Below are positions 17,405-26,765 of a DNA stretch of 64,000 nt, piece after piece (the stretch's first letter is position 1; every line of letters starts with the position of its first letter). Position numbers and translations under genes: made by a program. The notes beneath the pieces were generated by a model that saw only the letters and a list, made by a program, of their open reading frames with translations, did not search any database and was not told the origin of the DNA. Source of the DNA: Gammaproteobacteria bacterium (GTDB taxonomy: Bacteria; Pseudomonadota; Gammaproteobacteria; Steroidobacterales; Rariloculaceae); the NCBI GenBank assembly GCA_022826245.1, contig JAJDVG010000006.1, positions 28,450-92,449 on the forward strand, given 5' to 3'.

Positions 17405-18076
17405 ATGCCGAAGCGAATCCTGACCACGATGCTGACGGGCGCCTTGCTTGCGGCTGCGCCCGCGCTGTTCGCCCAGTCGCAGTCCGGCGAAGCGCTGCCG
17501 GCCGACATTGATCCCGTATCGCTGTCGCGCCTTCCGGCGATTACTCGCGAAGATCTCGACGAAGAGGGCAAGCGGGTCTACGACCTCGTGGTCGGCGACG
17601 GCCCGCCGCCGACGACGGGTCCGCGCCACTTCACGCTCTACAGCCCGACGCTTGCCGAGGGCTATCACATCATCAACGACTACCTGCGCTACAACGGCGT
17701 GCTGAGCCCGCGGCACACCGAGGTGGCGATCCTCGTTGCGGCCTGGGAGATCGAGCAGCAGTACGAGTATTCGGCGCATGAGCCCGCGGCGCTGCGCTAC
17801 GGCGCTCCGCAGGAAGTGATCGACACGATCAAGTACGACCGCGAGCCCGAGGGCCTGAGTCCGGAGGAGACCTTGATCATCAACTTCGGCCGGCAGCTCT
17901 TTCGCGAGCACCGGCTCGATTCGGAACTCTACGCCGAGGCTGTCGGGTACTGGGGTGAGCAAGGCGTCGTCGAGCTTGCGACGGTCATGGGGGACTACGT
18001 CATGGCCGGGCTCGTGCTCACGGCCATCGACCAGCACCTGCCCCCGGATCGGCCTGCGCTGCTGCCGCCGCGCTGA
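17405..18076 (+). CDS. Exported carboxymuconolactone decarboxylase-family protein
   Basis: A 223-residue protein with a Sec-type leader (PKRILTTMLTGALLAAAPAL then FAQ) and a CMD/AhpD-like helical domain: LSPRHTEVAILVAAWEIEQQ and YEYSAHEPAALRYGAPQEVID, followed by INFGRQLFREHRLDSELYAE and VVELATVMGDYVMAGLVLTA. The redox CxxC of AhpD is missing; the CMD-type histidine of YSAHEPAA is kept. Exported members of this family exist beside oxidoreductases and aromatic or halogenated compound genes, but the reaction is unknown. ATG 17405 follows GGGGAAACG, a good ribosome site; the in-frame GTG at 17357 would hide the leader. Confidence 0.85.
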   Translation: MPKRILTTMLTGALLAAAPALFAQSQSGEALPADIDPVSLSRLPAITREDLDEEGKRVYDLVVGDGPPPTTGPRHFTLYSPTLAEGYHIINDYLRYNGVLSPRHTEVAILVAAWEIEQQYEYSAHEPAALRYGAPQEVIDTIKYDREPEGLSPEETLIINFGRQLFREHRLDSELYAEAVGYWGEQGVVELATVMGDYVMAGLVLTAIDQHLPPDRPALLPPR

Positions 18077-18121
18077 CGCTTCGCCGCGCCGCGGGCCTTG
18101 CGTTCGCTCGCGCGGAGCCTT

Positions 18122-19063
18122 TCAGGCGGCGAGGAAGGGAAGCAGCTCGGCGAGCGTCTCTTCCGGATGCGTCTCGTGGAAGGAGTGCCCGCCGGGCATT
18201 GCCTTGCCGGTCACGTTCGTGGCCCGCATACGCCAGGTTTCGAGCACGTCGTAGAGCCTGCCCATCGACCCGCGCTCGGCCCAGAGCGCGAGCACCGGAC
18301 ACTCGATCTTCCTGTGCATGTCGGCTTCGTCGAACTCCAGATCGATCGACGCCGAGGCGCGATAGTCCTCGCACATCGCATGGATGGTCGCGGGGTTCGA
18401 GAAGGTGCGGGCGTATTCGGCGGCAACGACCGGATGCGGGCCGCTGCGCTGCCGGTTCGCCATCTGCCCGGCGATGATGTTCTCGGGGAACGGCGCGGGG
18501 CGGATGTACAGGAACCAGTGGAAATAGGCGTTCACGAATTCCTTCGTGAGTCCCTCGTTGTACAGATAATGGGCGGGCACGATATCGAGCACGGCGAGCT
18601 TCTCGACGCGCTCGGGATGGTCGAGTGCCATGCGCCGCATGACGCGCCCGCCCCGATCGTGGCCGACGGCCAGAAACCGCTCGAAACCGAAGTGCTGCAT
18701 GACCTCGACCTGGTCGAGCGCCATCGCCCGCTTTGAATGGTTGTAGTGGTTCTCGCCGTCTTCGGGCTTGCTGCTGTCGCCGTAGCCGCGCAGGTCCGCC
18801 GCAATGACCGTGTAGCGCCTCGCAAGCTCCGGAGCGCATGCGAACCACGACGCGTGCGATTGCGGTGCGCCGTGCAGCAGCAACAGCGGCGGGCCCTCGC
18901 CGCCGATCACGCAATTGATCTCGGCGCCGCTCGTTGCGACGCGCTCGGTGCTGAAGCCGGGAAACAGAATCGCGTCCGCCTCGTTCGACTGGGCCGCCGC
19001 GGTTCTGATCGCGGCCGCCGCGGTAAGCGCGGCCGCGCCCCTCAACAGTTCGCGCCTGTCCAT
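18122..19063 (-). CDS. Alpha/beta hydrolase, haloacetate dehalogenase-like, with RR leader
   Basis: A 313-residue alpha/beta hydrolase closest in motifs to fluoroacetate/haloacetate dehalogenases. After DRRELLRGAAALTAAAAIRT, a Tat-like leader, come LLLLHGAPQSHASW (oxyanion hole), DLRGYGDSSKP, and GHDRGGRVMRRMALDHP, in which Asp takes the nucleophile position and the Arg pair matches the substrate-carboxylate ligands. The His-Trp halide site appears in AYFHWFLYIRPAPFPENI, and GGHSFHETHPEE supplies the catalytic His. Dehalogenation or epoxide hydrolysis are both possible. An exported version is unusual because characterised enzymes are cytosolic. It lies 17 bases downstream of the DUF1552 gene, in the same direction. 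Confidence 0.88.
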   Translation of the reverse strand: MDRRELLRGAAALTAAAAIRTAAAQSNEADAILFPGFSTERVATSGAEINCVIGGEGPPLLLLHGAPQSHASWFACAPELARRYTVIAADLRGYGDSSKPEDGENHYNHSKRAMALDQVEVMQHFGFERFLAVGHDRGGRVMRRMALDHPERVEKLAVLDIVPAHYLYNEGLTKEFVNAYFHWFLYIRPAPFPENIIAGQMANRQRSGPHPVVAAEYARTFSNPATIHAMCEDYRASASIDLEFDEADMHRKIECPVLALWAERGSMGRLYDVLETWRMRATNVTGKAMPGGHSFHETHPEETLAELLPFLAA

Positions 19064-19080
19064 CGGTCCCTCCGAACGAC

Positions 19081-20412
19081 TCAGGAGTCGAGATCGAGCG
19101 CGCCCGAGCTGTCGCCGAACTGCTCGATGTCGACGCCCACCTGCTGCAGCACCGTCACGAGCAGATTGCACATGGGCGTATCCATCTCGTAAGCGAGGTG
19201 GCGGCCGGTCTCGATGCGGTCGCCGAGCGAGCCGAAGGTCAGGCAGGGGATGTCGGAATGCCGGTGCAGATTGCCGTTGCCCATGCCGCCGCCGTAGACG
19301 ATCAGGCTCTGATCGAGCAGCGAGCCGTCACCGTCGGGTGTCGCGGCAAGCTGCTCGATGAACGGCGCGAACACGCGCAGATTGTGCGTGTCGATGCGCG
19401 ACTTGAGCGCCATGAGCGCCGGATCGTCGCGGTGGTGGGACACGCCGTGGTGATTGCCGCCGACGCCGATCTGCGCGTAGCTGCGGCCGCTCAATTCGCG
19501 GGCGTAAATCATCGAAAAGACGCGCGTGGCGTCGGTCTGAAAGGCGAGGCGCTGCAGATCCAGCATGAGCCCCGTGTGCGCCTCGAACGTATCGGGGATC
19601 GAGGTCGGCCGCTCCGGCAATTCGAGCGTCTGTTCGCCGCGCGCTTCGGCGTTCTGGATCCGGCGTTCGATCTCGCGGACCGTGTCGAGATATTCGTTGA
19701 TCTTCGAGCGGTCGCCACCGCCGAGCCTGCCCGCCAGCCGCCGGGCTTCGGCGTCGACGGAGTCGAGGAGGCTGCCGGTGCGCCTCGTCCGGGCAAGCCG
19801 GTCGGCGCTCGTGCCGCCGTCGCCGAACAAGCGCTCGAAAACCACGCGCGGATGGATCTCGGTCATGTTCGGCGTCGTCTCGTTGCGCCAGGAGACCGTG
19901 TTGACGTAGAAGCAGTCGCCTGAGTCGCAGCCGCCCTGCTGAGGCGTCTCGACGGTCAGTTCGAGCGACTGGATCGGCGAGTCGGCGCCGATCCGGCGCG
20001 CCGCGAGCTGGTCCGCGCTCGTGGCGACCTTGACCTCGACGCCCGGACGCGTGCGGTCGTAGACATGCACGCCCGTAAGCCAGGCCGCACAGGCCCGCGT
20101 GTGGTCGCCCGAGCCGTCGCCCCTGGAGTCGGCCTCCAGATGCGAGAGTCCCGTCAGCACGTTCATGTGCTCGCGGACCGACGCGAGCGGGCGGAGATTC
20201 GGCGGCAGCTCGAAGTTCGCGCCGGTTGTCGCCGGTTTTCAGTCGTCGTGAATGACGCCGTTGCCGACATAGACGAAGCCGAGCCGCGGGACCGGCGCCG
20301 GCGCCTGGCTGAACGCGGGGACCATCGCGTCGAGCATCGGCAGCGCGACCGCGGCGCCCGCGCCGCGCAGGAAGGTGCGTCGGGCGATGGCCTTGCGTGT
20401 GACATATCTCAT
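19081..20412 (-). pseudogene. DUF1552 family protein interrupted by an in-frame TGA
   Basis: Reading from ATG at 20410-20412 gives RKAIARRTFLRGAGAAVALP, the usual Tat leader of DUF1552 proteins, then LGFVYVGNGVIHDD, a TGA stop (20241-20239, codon 58), and the same frame continues KPATTGANFELPPNL to the end at 19081. In this family a Trp (TGG) commonly occupies the stop position, so one G-to-A change explains it. The rest is intact (LDSVDAEARRLAGRL, INEYLDTVREIERRIQ, FGDSSGALDLDS). Either the gene is newly inactivated, TGA is read through, translation restarts (ATG 20166), or there is a sequencing error. It overlaps the DUF1592 gene by four bases, its standard partner. Confidence 0.85.
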
Positions 20413-22793
20413 CGGTTGGCCTCCGTTTCCGCGGCGGCGTTCGCAGCCGTGTCGTCGCGCGGCTTGCGCATCCGGAACGGTACGCTACGCACGATGCCCG
20501 CGACGATCGACGCGAACGCGTAGCCTTCCTCGGCGGCGTCGCGAACGATGGCTCGCACGGCGGGCGCATCGTAGTACTGAACGTTGCGCCCCAGAGCATA
20601 CATCAGAAGCTTCTCGGTAAACGCTCGTGCGAAGCGCTCCGGACGCTGCGCAAGATGGTTGCGCAAGCCCGCGATGCCGTCGATCACCGTACCGTCGGGC
20701 AGCACGCTCGTTGCGTCGATCTCCGTGCCGGCGTCGCGGTCGCGCCATTGGCCGACGGCGTCGAAGTTCTCGAGCGCGAAACCGATCGCGTCCATTTCAA
20801 CATGGCAGCCGGCGCAGGCCGGGTCTTCGCGGTGCCTTGCGAGCGCCTCGCGCATCGTCAGCGCGGCGCCGTCCCGCTCGGTGACGAGGGTCGGCACGTC
20901 CGGCGGCGGTGGCGGCGGCGGTGCGGCGAGCAGGTTCTCGAGCACGTACTTGCCGCGCAGCACCGGCGAGGTTCGCGTCGCGTAGGACGTCAGCGTCAGG
21001 ATGCCGCCCTTGCCGAGCAGCCCCGCGCGGGGGCCGCCGGCCGGCAGCTCGACCCGCCTGAAATGACTGCCTTCGACGTTCGCGATGCCGTAGTGTTCGG
21101 CGAGCCGCTCGTTGACGAAGGTGTACTCCGCCGTGAGCAGATCCAGGATGCTGCCGTTGCCGCCGAGCACGCTGTCGATGAAGAGTTCCGCTTCGATCGC
21201 GAGCGCGTCGCGCAACGACTCGTCGTAATCGCGGAACAGATACAGGTCCGGGTCGTTGGTCTCGACATCGCCGAGAAACAGCCATTGGGACGCGAAATTG
21301 TTCACGAGCGACGTGGAGCGCGGGTCGGCGAGCATGCGCAAGATCTGCGCTTCGAGCGTATCGGACGCCCGCAACTGTCCGGTCGTCGCAAGGTCGAGCA
21401 GTTCGTCGTCGGGAATGCTGCTCCAGAGAAAGAACGACAGGCGCGATGCGAGTTCGAGATCGCTGATGGCATAGGCCTCGCCGGGACGCGCGTCGGGCGG
21501 ATCGGGCTCGACGCGATACAGGAACTGCGGGCTGATCAGGATGCGATCGAGGGCGTACTGGATGCCGCGGTCGAAACCGGCTTCGGCACGGCCGCTCTCG
21601 TAAAACGGCCACAGTTCCTCGAGATCCGTGTCCGTTACGGTCCGCCGGTACGCGCGCCGCGCGAGCGTCGTGAGGATCTCGTTCGCACAGGCGCGCTCAG
21701 CGGGATCGTCCGCAGATTGGCACGTGAAGATTCTTGCGCGGCTCGGTGTATCGCCGGGTCCGGTCGGATTGAAAGGCCCCGCGATCGTGACGAGTTCGAT
21801 ATCCGGCAGCGCGCCGCGGCTCCTGCGCCGGACCCGCAGCGTCGATTCGTCGAAGGCTTCGCTGCGTTCGATGAAGGTGACGCCGAGCTCGGCCGGACCT
21901 GCGGACAGCGGCAGCCGAAACTCGAGCGGCGGCGGCCGGCGCGGGAATCCCCGGCTGCCGCTCACGACCGTCGCTACCGCGACCTGCTCGCCGTTGAGCA
22001 GGACTTCCAGTTCATGCGGCTCGCGCGAGCCGCCGGCGAACTCGACACTGACGACATATTCGCCGTCGAGCGGGAAGTAGCTGTCGATCAGCAGCCCGCC
22101 GCGCGTTCCGATGGGCAGGCCCGGCACATGGGCGTCCTGCGGCAACTGCAACTCCATGCGGTGTCGGTTGACGAGCGGCGGAGCGCTCATGTCGCCGACA
22201 GCAAGCCGGCTGATCTTCCTCGCCGTGTCGATGTAGCGCTCCATCGTGCTCGGCGAGACGAAGAGCAGTTCGGAAATGTTGTCGAAGCCGCTCGATCGGT
22301 TGTCGGCCGGCAAGAGCAGCGTGAAGTCGAGTTCTGCCGGCAAGCCGTCGAGCGCGAGCAGATCGCGGATTGCGTTGCGGTACTCGGTGCGCGTCAGCCG
22401 GTGCAGTTGCGGCAGTTCGCCCGGGTTCGGCCGTGCCGCCGCCAATGCGTCGAGCTCGCGGACCAGGAAGCGTTCGATCGTGAGGTAGTCGCGCTCGGGA
22501 GGTCGTGGCTCTTCAGGTGGCGGCATCGCTCGGTCGCTGACCTTGCGAACGACCTTCTCCCAGACTTCCGCGTGCCCGCCGATGTCCTCGAGCGTGGCCG
22601 GATCGAGCACGAGACCGCCGGACTGCGTGATGTCGTCGTGACAATCCAGGCAATGTGCACCGATTGCGGACTGCGTCGCGGCGAGGCCCCGGTCGAAGAG
22701 CCCGCTAGCGAGGGCAAGCCAGACCCCGACGAGCGCGGCTGCGCTCGCGAGCACAGCAGCGTAGAGAGGCTTCGTGCCGGGCATCGCACGCAT
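20409..22793 (-). CDS. DUF1592/DUF1588/DUF1585 exported cytochrome-like protein
   Basis: A 794-residue exported protein of the planctomycete-type cytochrome family. It starts with a signal anchor (PLYAAVLASAAALVGVWLAL), then HCLDCHDD, a CxxCH haem site at residues 48-52. The expected domain series follows: DUF1587 (RLTRTEYRNAIRDLLAL), DUF1595 (CANEILTTLARRAYRR), DUF1592 (AISDLELASRLSFFLWSSIP), DUF1588 (GKGGILTLTSYATRTSPVLR) with CAGCHVEMDAIGFALENFD, and DUF1585 at the end. Start ATG 22793 has GGAGAATCTCG before it. It is paired with DUF1552 downstream (ATGA overlap), a pairing common in Planctomycetes, Myxococcota and some marine Gammaproteobacteria. Electron-transfer or polymer-degradation roles are suggested in the literature, unproven. 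Confidence 0.9.
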   Translation of the reverse strand: MRAMPGTKPLYAAVLASAAALVGVWLALASGLFDRGLAATQSAIGAHCLDCHDDITQSGGLVLDPATLEDIGGHAEVWEKVVRKVSDRAMPPPEEPRPPERDYLTIERFLVRELDALAAARPNPGELPQLHRLTRTEYRNAIRDLLALDGLPAELDFTLLLPADNRSSGFDNISELLFVSPSTMERYIDTARKISRLAVGDMSAPPLVNRHRMELQLPQDAHVPGLPIGTRGGLLIDSYFPLDGEYVVSVEFAGGSREPHELEVLLNGEQVAVATVVSGSRGFPRRPPPLEFRLPLSAGPAELGVTFIERSEAFDESTLRVRRRSRGALPDIELVTIAGPFNPTGPGDTPSRARIFTCQSADDPAERACANEILTTLARRAYRRTVTDTDLEELWPFYESGRAEAGFDRGIQYALDRILISPQFLYRVEPDPPDARPGEAYAISDLELASRLSFFLWSSIPDDELLDLATTGQLRASDTLEAQILRMLADPRSTSLVNNFASQWLFLGDVETNDPDLYLFRDYDESLRDALAIEAELFIDSVLGGNGSILDLLTAEYTFVNERLAEHYGIANVEGSHFRRVELPAGGPRAGLLGKGGILTLTSYATRTSPVLRGKYVLENLLAAPPPPPPPDVPTLVTERDGAALTMREALARHREDPACAGCHVEMDAIGFALENFDAVGQWRDRDAGTEIDATSVLPDGTVIDGIAGLRNHLAQRPERFARAFTEKLLMYALGRNVQYYDAPAVRAIVRDAAEEGYAFASIVAGIVRSVPFRMRKPRDDTAANAAAETEANR

Positions 22794-22900
22794 CGAGATT
22801 CTCCGCCACGGTCTGCTCGGCCGGGTACGCCGGGCAACGGTATTCGATCCGTTTTCAAACATTGCTATAGTGCCTGAAACGGCACGCTGGGGCACGACGG

Positions 22901-24505
22901 ATGGAAGCAGGAACAAGCAATCCCGGTTTGATGCCCGTCCTGGCGGCGATCTCGTTGTCCTTGTTGCCGGCAGTAGCGGGGGCCGGTACGCCGCTGCACG
23001 ACGCTGTTGCCGACAACGACGGTGCCACCGTGCGTGTCTTGCTCGACGAAGGCGCCGATGCCAACGCTCGCGATGCCGACGGCACGACGGCGCTGCACGT
23101 TGCCGCGCGGCTTGGTGCGACCGAGACTGCGGAACTGCTTATCGATGCAGGCGCCGGGATCGACGCGACGACGCGCTACGGCGTCACGCCGCTCGCGCTC
23201 GCCGCGGCGAGCGGCAGTCCGGAACTCGTGACGCATCTGCTTTCGGCCGGCGCGGATCCCGACGCGACGTCGCGAGAAGGGCAGACGGTGCTCATGAGCG
23301 CGGCATTGAACGGCACACCTGAGTCGATCGACACACTGCTCGAGCACGGCGCGGACGTGAACGCCGCGGAGCAGTTCCGGGGCCAGACGGCGCTCATGTG
23401 GGCGGCCGCGAGGGGCAATACGCAGGCCGTCGAGACGCTCGTCGCGGCCGGCGCGGAAATTCCGGCGCGCTCGACCGCCGGCTTCACGGCATTGCTGTTC
23501 GCCGTACGCGAAAACCGCATCGACACGGCACGTGCCCTGCTCGCGCTCGGCGCCGATGTCGAGGACAAGGCGCCCGACGGCACGAGCGCGCTCAACGTCG
23601 CCATGGTCAACGCCTATTACGACCTCGCGGCGCTGTTGCTCGACCACGGAGCGGATCCGAACGCGCCCGACCCGCGGGGGTCTGCGCTGCACACGCTCGC
23701 CTGGCTGCACAAGCCGGGGTCGACCTGGGACGCCGCGGCGCTCAGCAGCGAACCGGAAACCGCGCCCCGGCCGCTGGGCCACCTGACCGCGCTCGACATC
23801 GGCCGCAAGCTTCTCGAACACGGCGCCCATCCCGATTTCCGCATCGACTTCGAAGAGCAGAGATTCACCAAGGGCCTCGGCACGACACGCAACCTGCCGG
23901 GCCTCATGCTCGGGCGCCACTATCTGAGCTACCGCGGCGCGACGCCCTTCTACGTGGCCGCGCGCAACGGCGACTACCGGCTCATGCAACTTCTGGCCGA
24001 GTTCGGAGCCGATGCGACGATCCCGACGCTCGCGGGCGTCACCCCGCTCATGGCCGCGGCCGGTCTCGATTACTACGAGGGAGAAACGCCCGGGCCCTTC
24101 GTCGGCGTGCCCGAGGCCGAGCGGCTCAGCGCCGTCAGGCTCGCGCACGAACTGGGCAACGATATCGAGGCGCGCACCGACTTCGGCGACTACGAAATGA
24201 TCGGCAGTGCCGCGTTCACCTTGCTGACGTATCCGGAGAACTTCGAAGAACTCGTGCATCTCGGAGTCGGCGATTTCCGCTTCGACGGGATGCGCGCGAT
24301 CCACGGCGCCGTGATCTCGAACCAGCCGTCGATCTTGCGTTACCTCATCGACCAGGGCGCCGACGTCGACGCGACGAACGAGCTCGGCTGGACGCCGTAC
24401 ATGATGACGCAGGGGCTGTTTCTCGCCAACGCCAGGAAGGACTTTCCGATCGCCGCCGGGATGCTGATCGCGGCCGGGGCCGACACGACCGTCGAGAGGT
24501 ATTGA
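22901..24505 (+). CDS. Exported ankyrin-repeat protein
   Basis: A 534-residue protein with a Sec leader (LMPVLAAISLSLLPAVAGAG) and a chain of ankyrin repeats. From residue 28 the units follow the ankyrin pattern: TPLHDAVADNDGATVRVLLD, TALHVAARLGATETAELLID, TPLALAAASGSPELVTHLL, TVLMSAALNGTPESIDTLLE, TALMWAAARGNTQAVETLV, TALLFAVRENRIDTARALL and SALNVAMVNAYYDLAALLLD. After a degenerate middle (about 250-340) come TPFYVAARNGDYRLMQLLA and TPLMAAAGLDYYEGETPGP. Similar exported ankyrin proteins are often beside DUF1592/DUF1552 genes. It is a protein-binding scaffold by fold; the partner is unknown. Divergent from the DUF1592 gene across 107 bases. Confidence 0.9.
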   Translation: MEAGTSNPGLMPVLAAISLSLLPAVAGAGTPLHDAVADNDGATVRVLLDEGADANARDADGTTALHVAARLGATETAELLIDAGAGIDATTRYGVTPLALAAASGSPELVTHLLSAGADPDATSREGQTVLMSAALNGTPESIDTLLEHGADVNAAEQFRGQTALMWAAARGNTQAVETLVAAGAEIPARSTAGFTALLFAVRENRIDTARALLALGADVEDKAPDGTSALNVAMVNAYYDLAALLLDHGADPNAPDPRGSALHTLAWLHKPGSTWDAAALSSEPETAPRPLGHLTALDIGRKLLEHGAHPDFRIDFEEQRFTKGLGTTRNLPGLMLGRHYLSYRGATPFYVAARNGDYRLMQLLAEFGADATIPTLAGVTPLMAAAGLDYYEGETPGPFVGVPEAERLSAVRLAHELGNDIEARTDFGDYEMIGSAAFTLLTYPENFEELVHLGVGDFRFDGMRAIHGAVISNQPSILRYLIDQGADVDATNELGWTPYMMTQGLFLANARKDFPIAAGMLIAAGADTTVERY

Positions 24506-24611
24506 GCCGGGTGTCGAAAGACCTGACTGCCCCCGGCGGCTGCGCGAGCATTGAAGCCTCTCCCTGTCGCCCGTTCCATGACGGCGAAGCCGTCGAGGAG
24601 GAGTTGATCTC

Positions 24612-25019
24612 ATGAACAAGACGCGAATCGCGCTCGCCGCACTGGCGACGATCGGAATGATCGGCGCGGCAGGTAGCACGCTTGCCCATCACTCCTTCGC
24701 TGCCATCTACGACACCGAGCAAAGCGTGACCCTGAGCGGCGTCGTCACGAACGTCGAGTGGCTCAACCCGCACGCACATTTTTTCGTCGACGTCACGAAC
24801 GACGACGGCAGCGTCGCGAACTGGGACTTCGAACTCGCGAGCCCGAACGGTCTCATGCGGCTCGGCTGGCGGCGCGATTCGCTCCGGCCCGGTGATGAGG
24901 TCACGGTCGTCGGGGTTCCGGCGCGCGACGGTTCCGCACGGGCGAACACGCGTTCCGTGACGATGGCCGACGGACGCAGCCTGTTTTCGGGCGACGGCCA
25001 GCAGGGAGGGCTCCAGTGA
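24612..25019 (+). CDS. Exported DUF6152 family protein
   Basis: A short (135-residue) stand-alone DUF6152 protein. The leader KTRIALAALATIGMIGAAGS ends before LAHHSFAAIYDTEQSVTLSG and VEWLNPHAHFFVDVTNDDG, which are the hallmark HHSF and W-x-NPH motifs; LGWRRDSLRPGDEVTVVG closes the domain. The ribosome site is GAGGAGTTGATCTC before ATG 24612. Its stop overlaps the GTG start of the next gene (GTGA), so the two are coupled. The function is unknown; it is probably a small periplasmic beta-barrel related to OB folds. A second, fused version lies at 9747-10835. Confidence 0.88.
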   Translation: MNKTRIALAALATIGMIGAAGSTLAHHSFAAIYDTEQSVTLSGVVTNVEWLNPHAHFFVDVTNDDGSVANWDFELASPNGLMRLGWRRDSLRPGDEVTVVGVPARDGSARANTRSVTMADGRSLFSGDGQQGGLQ

Positions 25020-25813
25020 GTGCCTCGTCGGCCGGCCGGGGCCTCGCGGCGCTGGTCGTGGCGGGCGCCTTCCTCGTAGCGGCCGAGGCTCGCGCCCAGT
25101 GGTTCTACCATCCCGAACCCGACATTCCGCGCCTCGCGGACGGCTCGGTAGACCTCGACGGCCCGGTGCCGATGCTCGCCAACGGCAGGCCGTCGCTCGC
25201 GGGTCTCTGGGAGCACGACAACCCGCTCAGGTACCTGTTCAACATCGCGTCCGATCTCGAAGGCGATGTGCCTTTTCAGCCCTGGGCACGCGAAGTCTAC
25301 GAACAGCGTATGGCGCGGCGCGGCGCCGACGATCCGAACAACTTCTGCATGCCGAGCGGCACGGTCATGAAGCACGCCATACCGGCGCCGTTCAAGATCG
25401 TTCAGAATCCGGATCTGCTCGTGCTTCTCTACGAATCGCGCACGATCTACAGGCAGATCTTTACTGACGGGCGCCCGTTTCCCGAGGACCCGCAACCGGC
25501 CTGGTACGGCTATTCGGTCGGCCACTGGGAAGGCGACACGCTCGTCGTCGAATCGATGGGCTACAACGACAGGTTCTGGCTCGATACCCAGGGGCGCCCG
25601 TCGACGGAGCAGCTTCGCGTCATGGAACGATTCACGCGGCCGAGCTTCGGCCGCCTCGAGGTGGAGATCACGGTCGACGACCCTGGCGCGTACACGGCGC
25701 CATGGACCGTCCATCAGACGATGCACTACCTGCCCGATACGGACCTGATCGAGCACATCTGTCAGGAAGCCAACAGGTTCCCTGAGCAGATTGGCCTGGA
25801 AACCGACGAATAG
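25016..25813 (+). CDS. Exported protein of the DUF6152-partner family
   Basis: A 265-residue exported protein with leader GLAALVVAGAFLVAAEARAQ. The body contains NNFCMPSGTVMKHAIPAPFKIVQ, LLVLLYESRTIYRQIFTDGR, WYGYSVGHWEGDTLVVESMG, FTRPSFGRLEVEITVDDPGA and DLIEHICQEANRF. This is the widespread exported family found next to DUF6152 genes in Acidobacteria and marine Proteobacteria, and it matches the C-terminal part of the protein at 9747-10835. No catalytic residues are recognised; no function is proposed. The start is GTG 25016, overlapping the DUF6152 stop. Confidence 0.82.
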   Translation: MSASSAGRGLAALVVAGAFLVAAEARAQWFYHPEPDIPRLADGSVDLDGPVPMLANGRPSLAGLWEHDNPLRYLFNIASDLEGDVPFQPWAREVYEQRMARRGADDPNNFCMPSGTVMKHAIPAPFKIVQNPDLLVLLYESRTIYRQIFTDGRPFPEDPQPAWYGYSVGHWEGDTLVVESMGYNDRFWLDTQGRPSTEQLRVMERFTRPSFGRLEVEITVDDPGAYTAPWTVHQTMHYLPDTDLIEHICQEANRFPEQIGLETDE

Positions 25814-25949
25814 CCCTCCGGGCAGCCGCCCACGCCACGCCTGACCCGCCTCCGCGTTGAACCGCCCGGTCGCGCGCGATGCGCCGCGTGGTTATGATGC
25901 GGGCGGTATCCATCTGATCAGGTGCAAACCCTTGAAGAGGACAAAGGCC

Positions 25950-26666
25950 ATGACAACCACGACAAGATTCCTTGCAAGCCTCCTGCCCGCGGCGCTGATT
26001 TCCGTCGCGTTGCAGGCGCCCGCAGCGGCCGAGACGATCGCCATAATCGGGACGGGTAACGTCGGCGGAGCGCTCGGTCCCGAATTTGCCGCGCAGGGAC
26101 ACACGATCATCTATGGTTCGAGAGAGCCCGGGCGGGACGATGTCGTCGCGCTCGTCGAACGTACGGGCGGCGGAGCATCCGCGACGACGCCGAGCGAGGC
26201 CGTCGCGGGCGCCGACATGGTCGTGCTCGCGGTGCCCGGCACCGCCGCGGAGGAGATCACGCGCGGCCTCGGCGACCTGTCGGGCAAGATCATCCTCGAC
26301 CCGACGAACCGCATCGCCCGCGGCGGGGACTATCCCATGCATGGTGTCGAGGGCAAGGGTTCGAACGCAGCGCTGATCCAGGCCGCCGCACCCGGCTCGC
26401 GCGTCGTCAAGGCTTTCAACACGCTCAACTACCTCCAGATGGTGGACCCTGAGACCTCAGGCGGACCGCTGACGATCCCGCTGGCCGGTGACGACGCCGA
26501 GGCCAAGGCCTTCGTCGCGACCCTCGTTGAAGGCATGGGGCTGCACGCGATGGATGTCGGTCCGCTCGACTACGCGTACGTGCTCGAGGGGATGCTGGTC
26601 ATCTGGGCCAATGCGCGCGGTATGGGCACGCCATACAATTACTATCTCAGGCCGCAGCCGGAGTAA
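25950..26666 (+). CDS. NADPH-dependent F420 reductase-like Rossmann protein with leader peptide
   Basis: A 238-residue protein of the F420-dependent NADP oxidoreductase-like (NAD-binding F420 reductase/Npdg-like) family: ETIAIIGTGNVGGALGPEFA has the GxGxxG loop, then HTIIYGSREPGR, GADMVVLAVPGTAAEEI, GKIILDPTNRI and GSRVVKAFNTLN. What is odd is the N-terminus TRFLASLLPAALISVALQAP with AAAE, which looks like a cleavable Sec signal, whereas this family is normally cytosolic and needs NADP. ATG 25950 has AGAGGACAAAGGCC upstream, supporting the start and hence the leader. Whether it is really exported is unresolved. Confidence 0.82.
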   Translation: MTTTTRFLASLLPAALISVALQAPAAAETIAIIGTGNVGGALGPEFAAQGHTIIYGSREPGRDDVVALVERTGGGASATTPSEAVAGADMVVLAVPGTAAEEITRGLGDLSGKIILDPTNRIARGGDYPMHGVEGKGSNAALIQAAAPGSRVVKAFNTLNYLQMVDPETSGGPLTIPLAGDDAEAKAFVATLVEGMGLHAMDVGPLDYAYVLEGMLVIWANARGMGTPYNYYLRPQPE

Positions 26667-26765
26667 GGTCCGCGCAGGGCGCAGCCGCAGCAACCGCAAC
26701 AGGGGCAGCACGGCAGCGGCGGCAGCATCGCACCTTGAGCCCTGCGCTGCCGCGTGACCGTTTCG

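Noticed and set aside
20655..22877. A 740-codon plus-strand frame
   Set aside because: Shadow of the DUF1592 gene, which has haem and DUF motifs in order on the minus strand.
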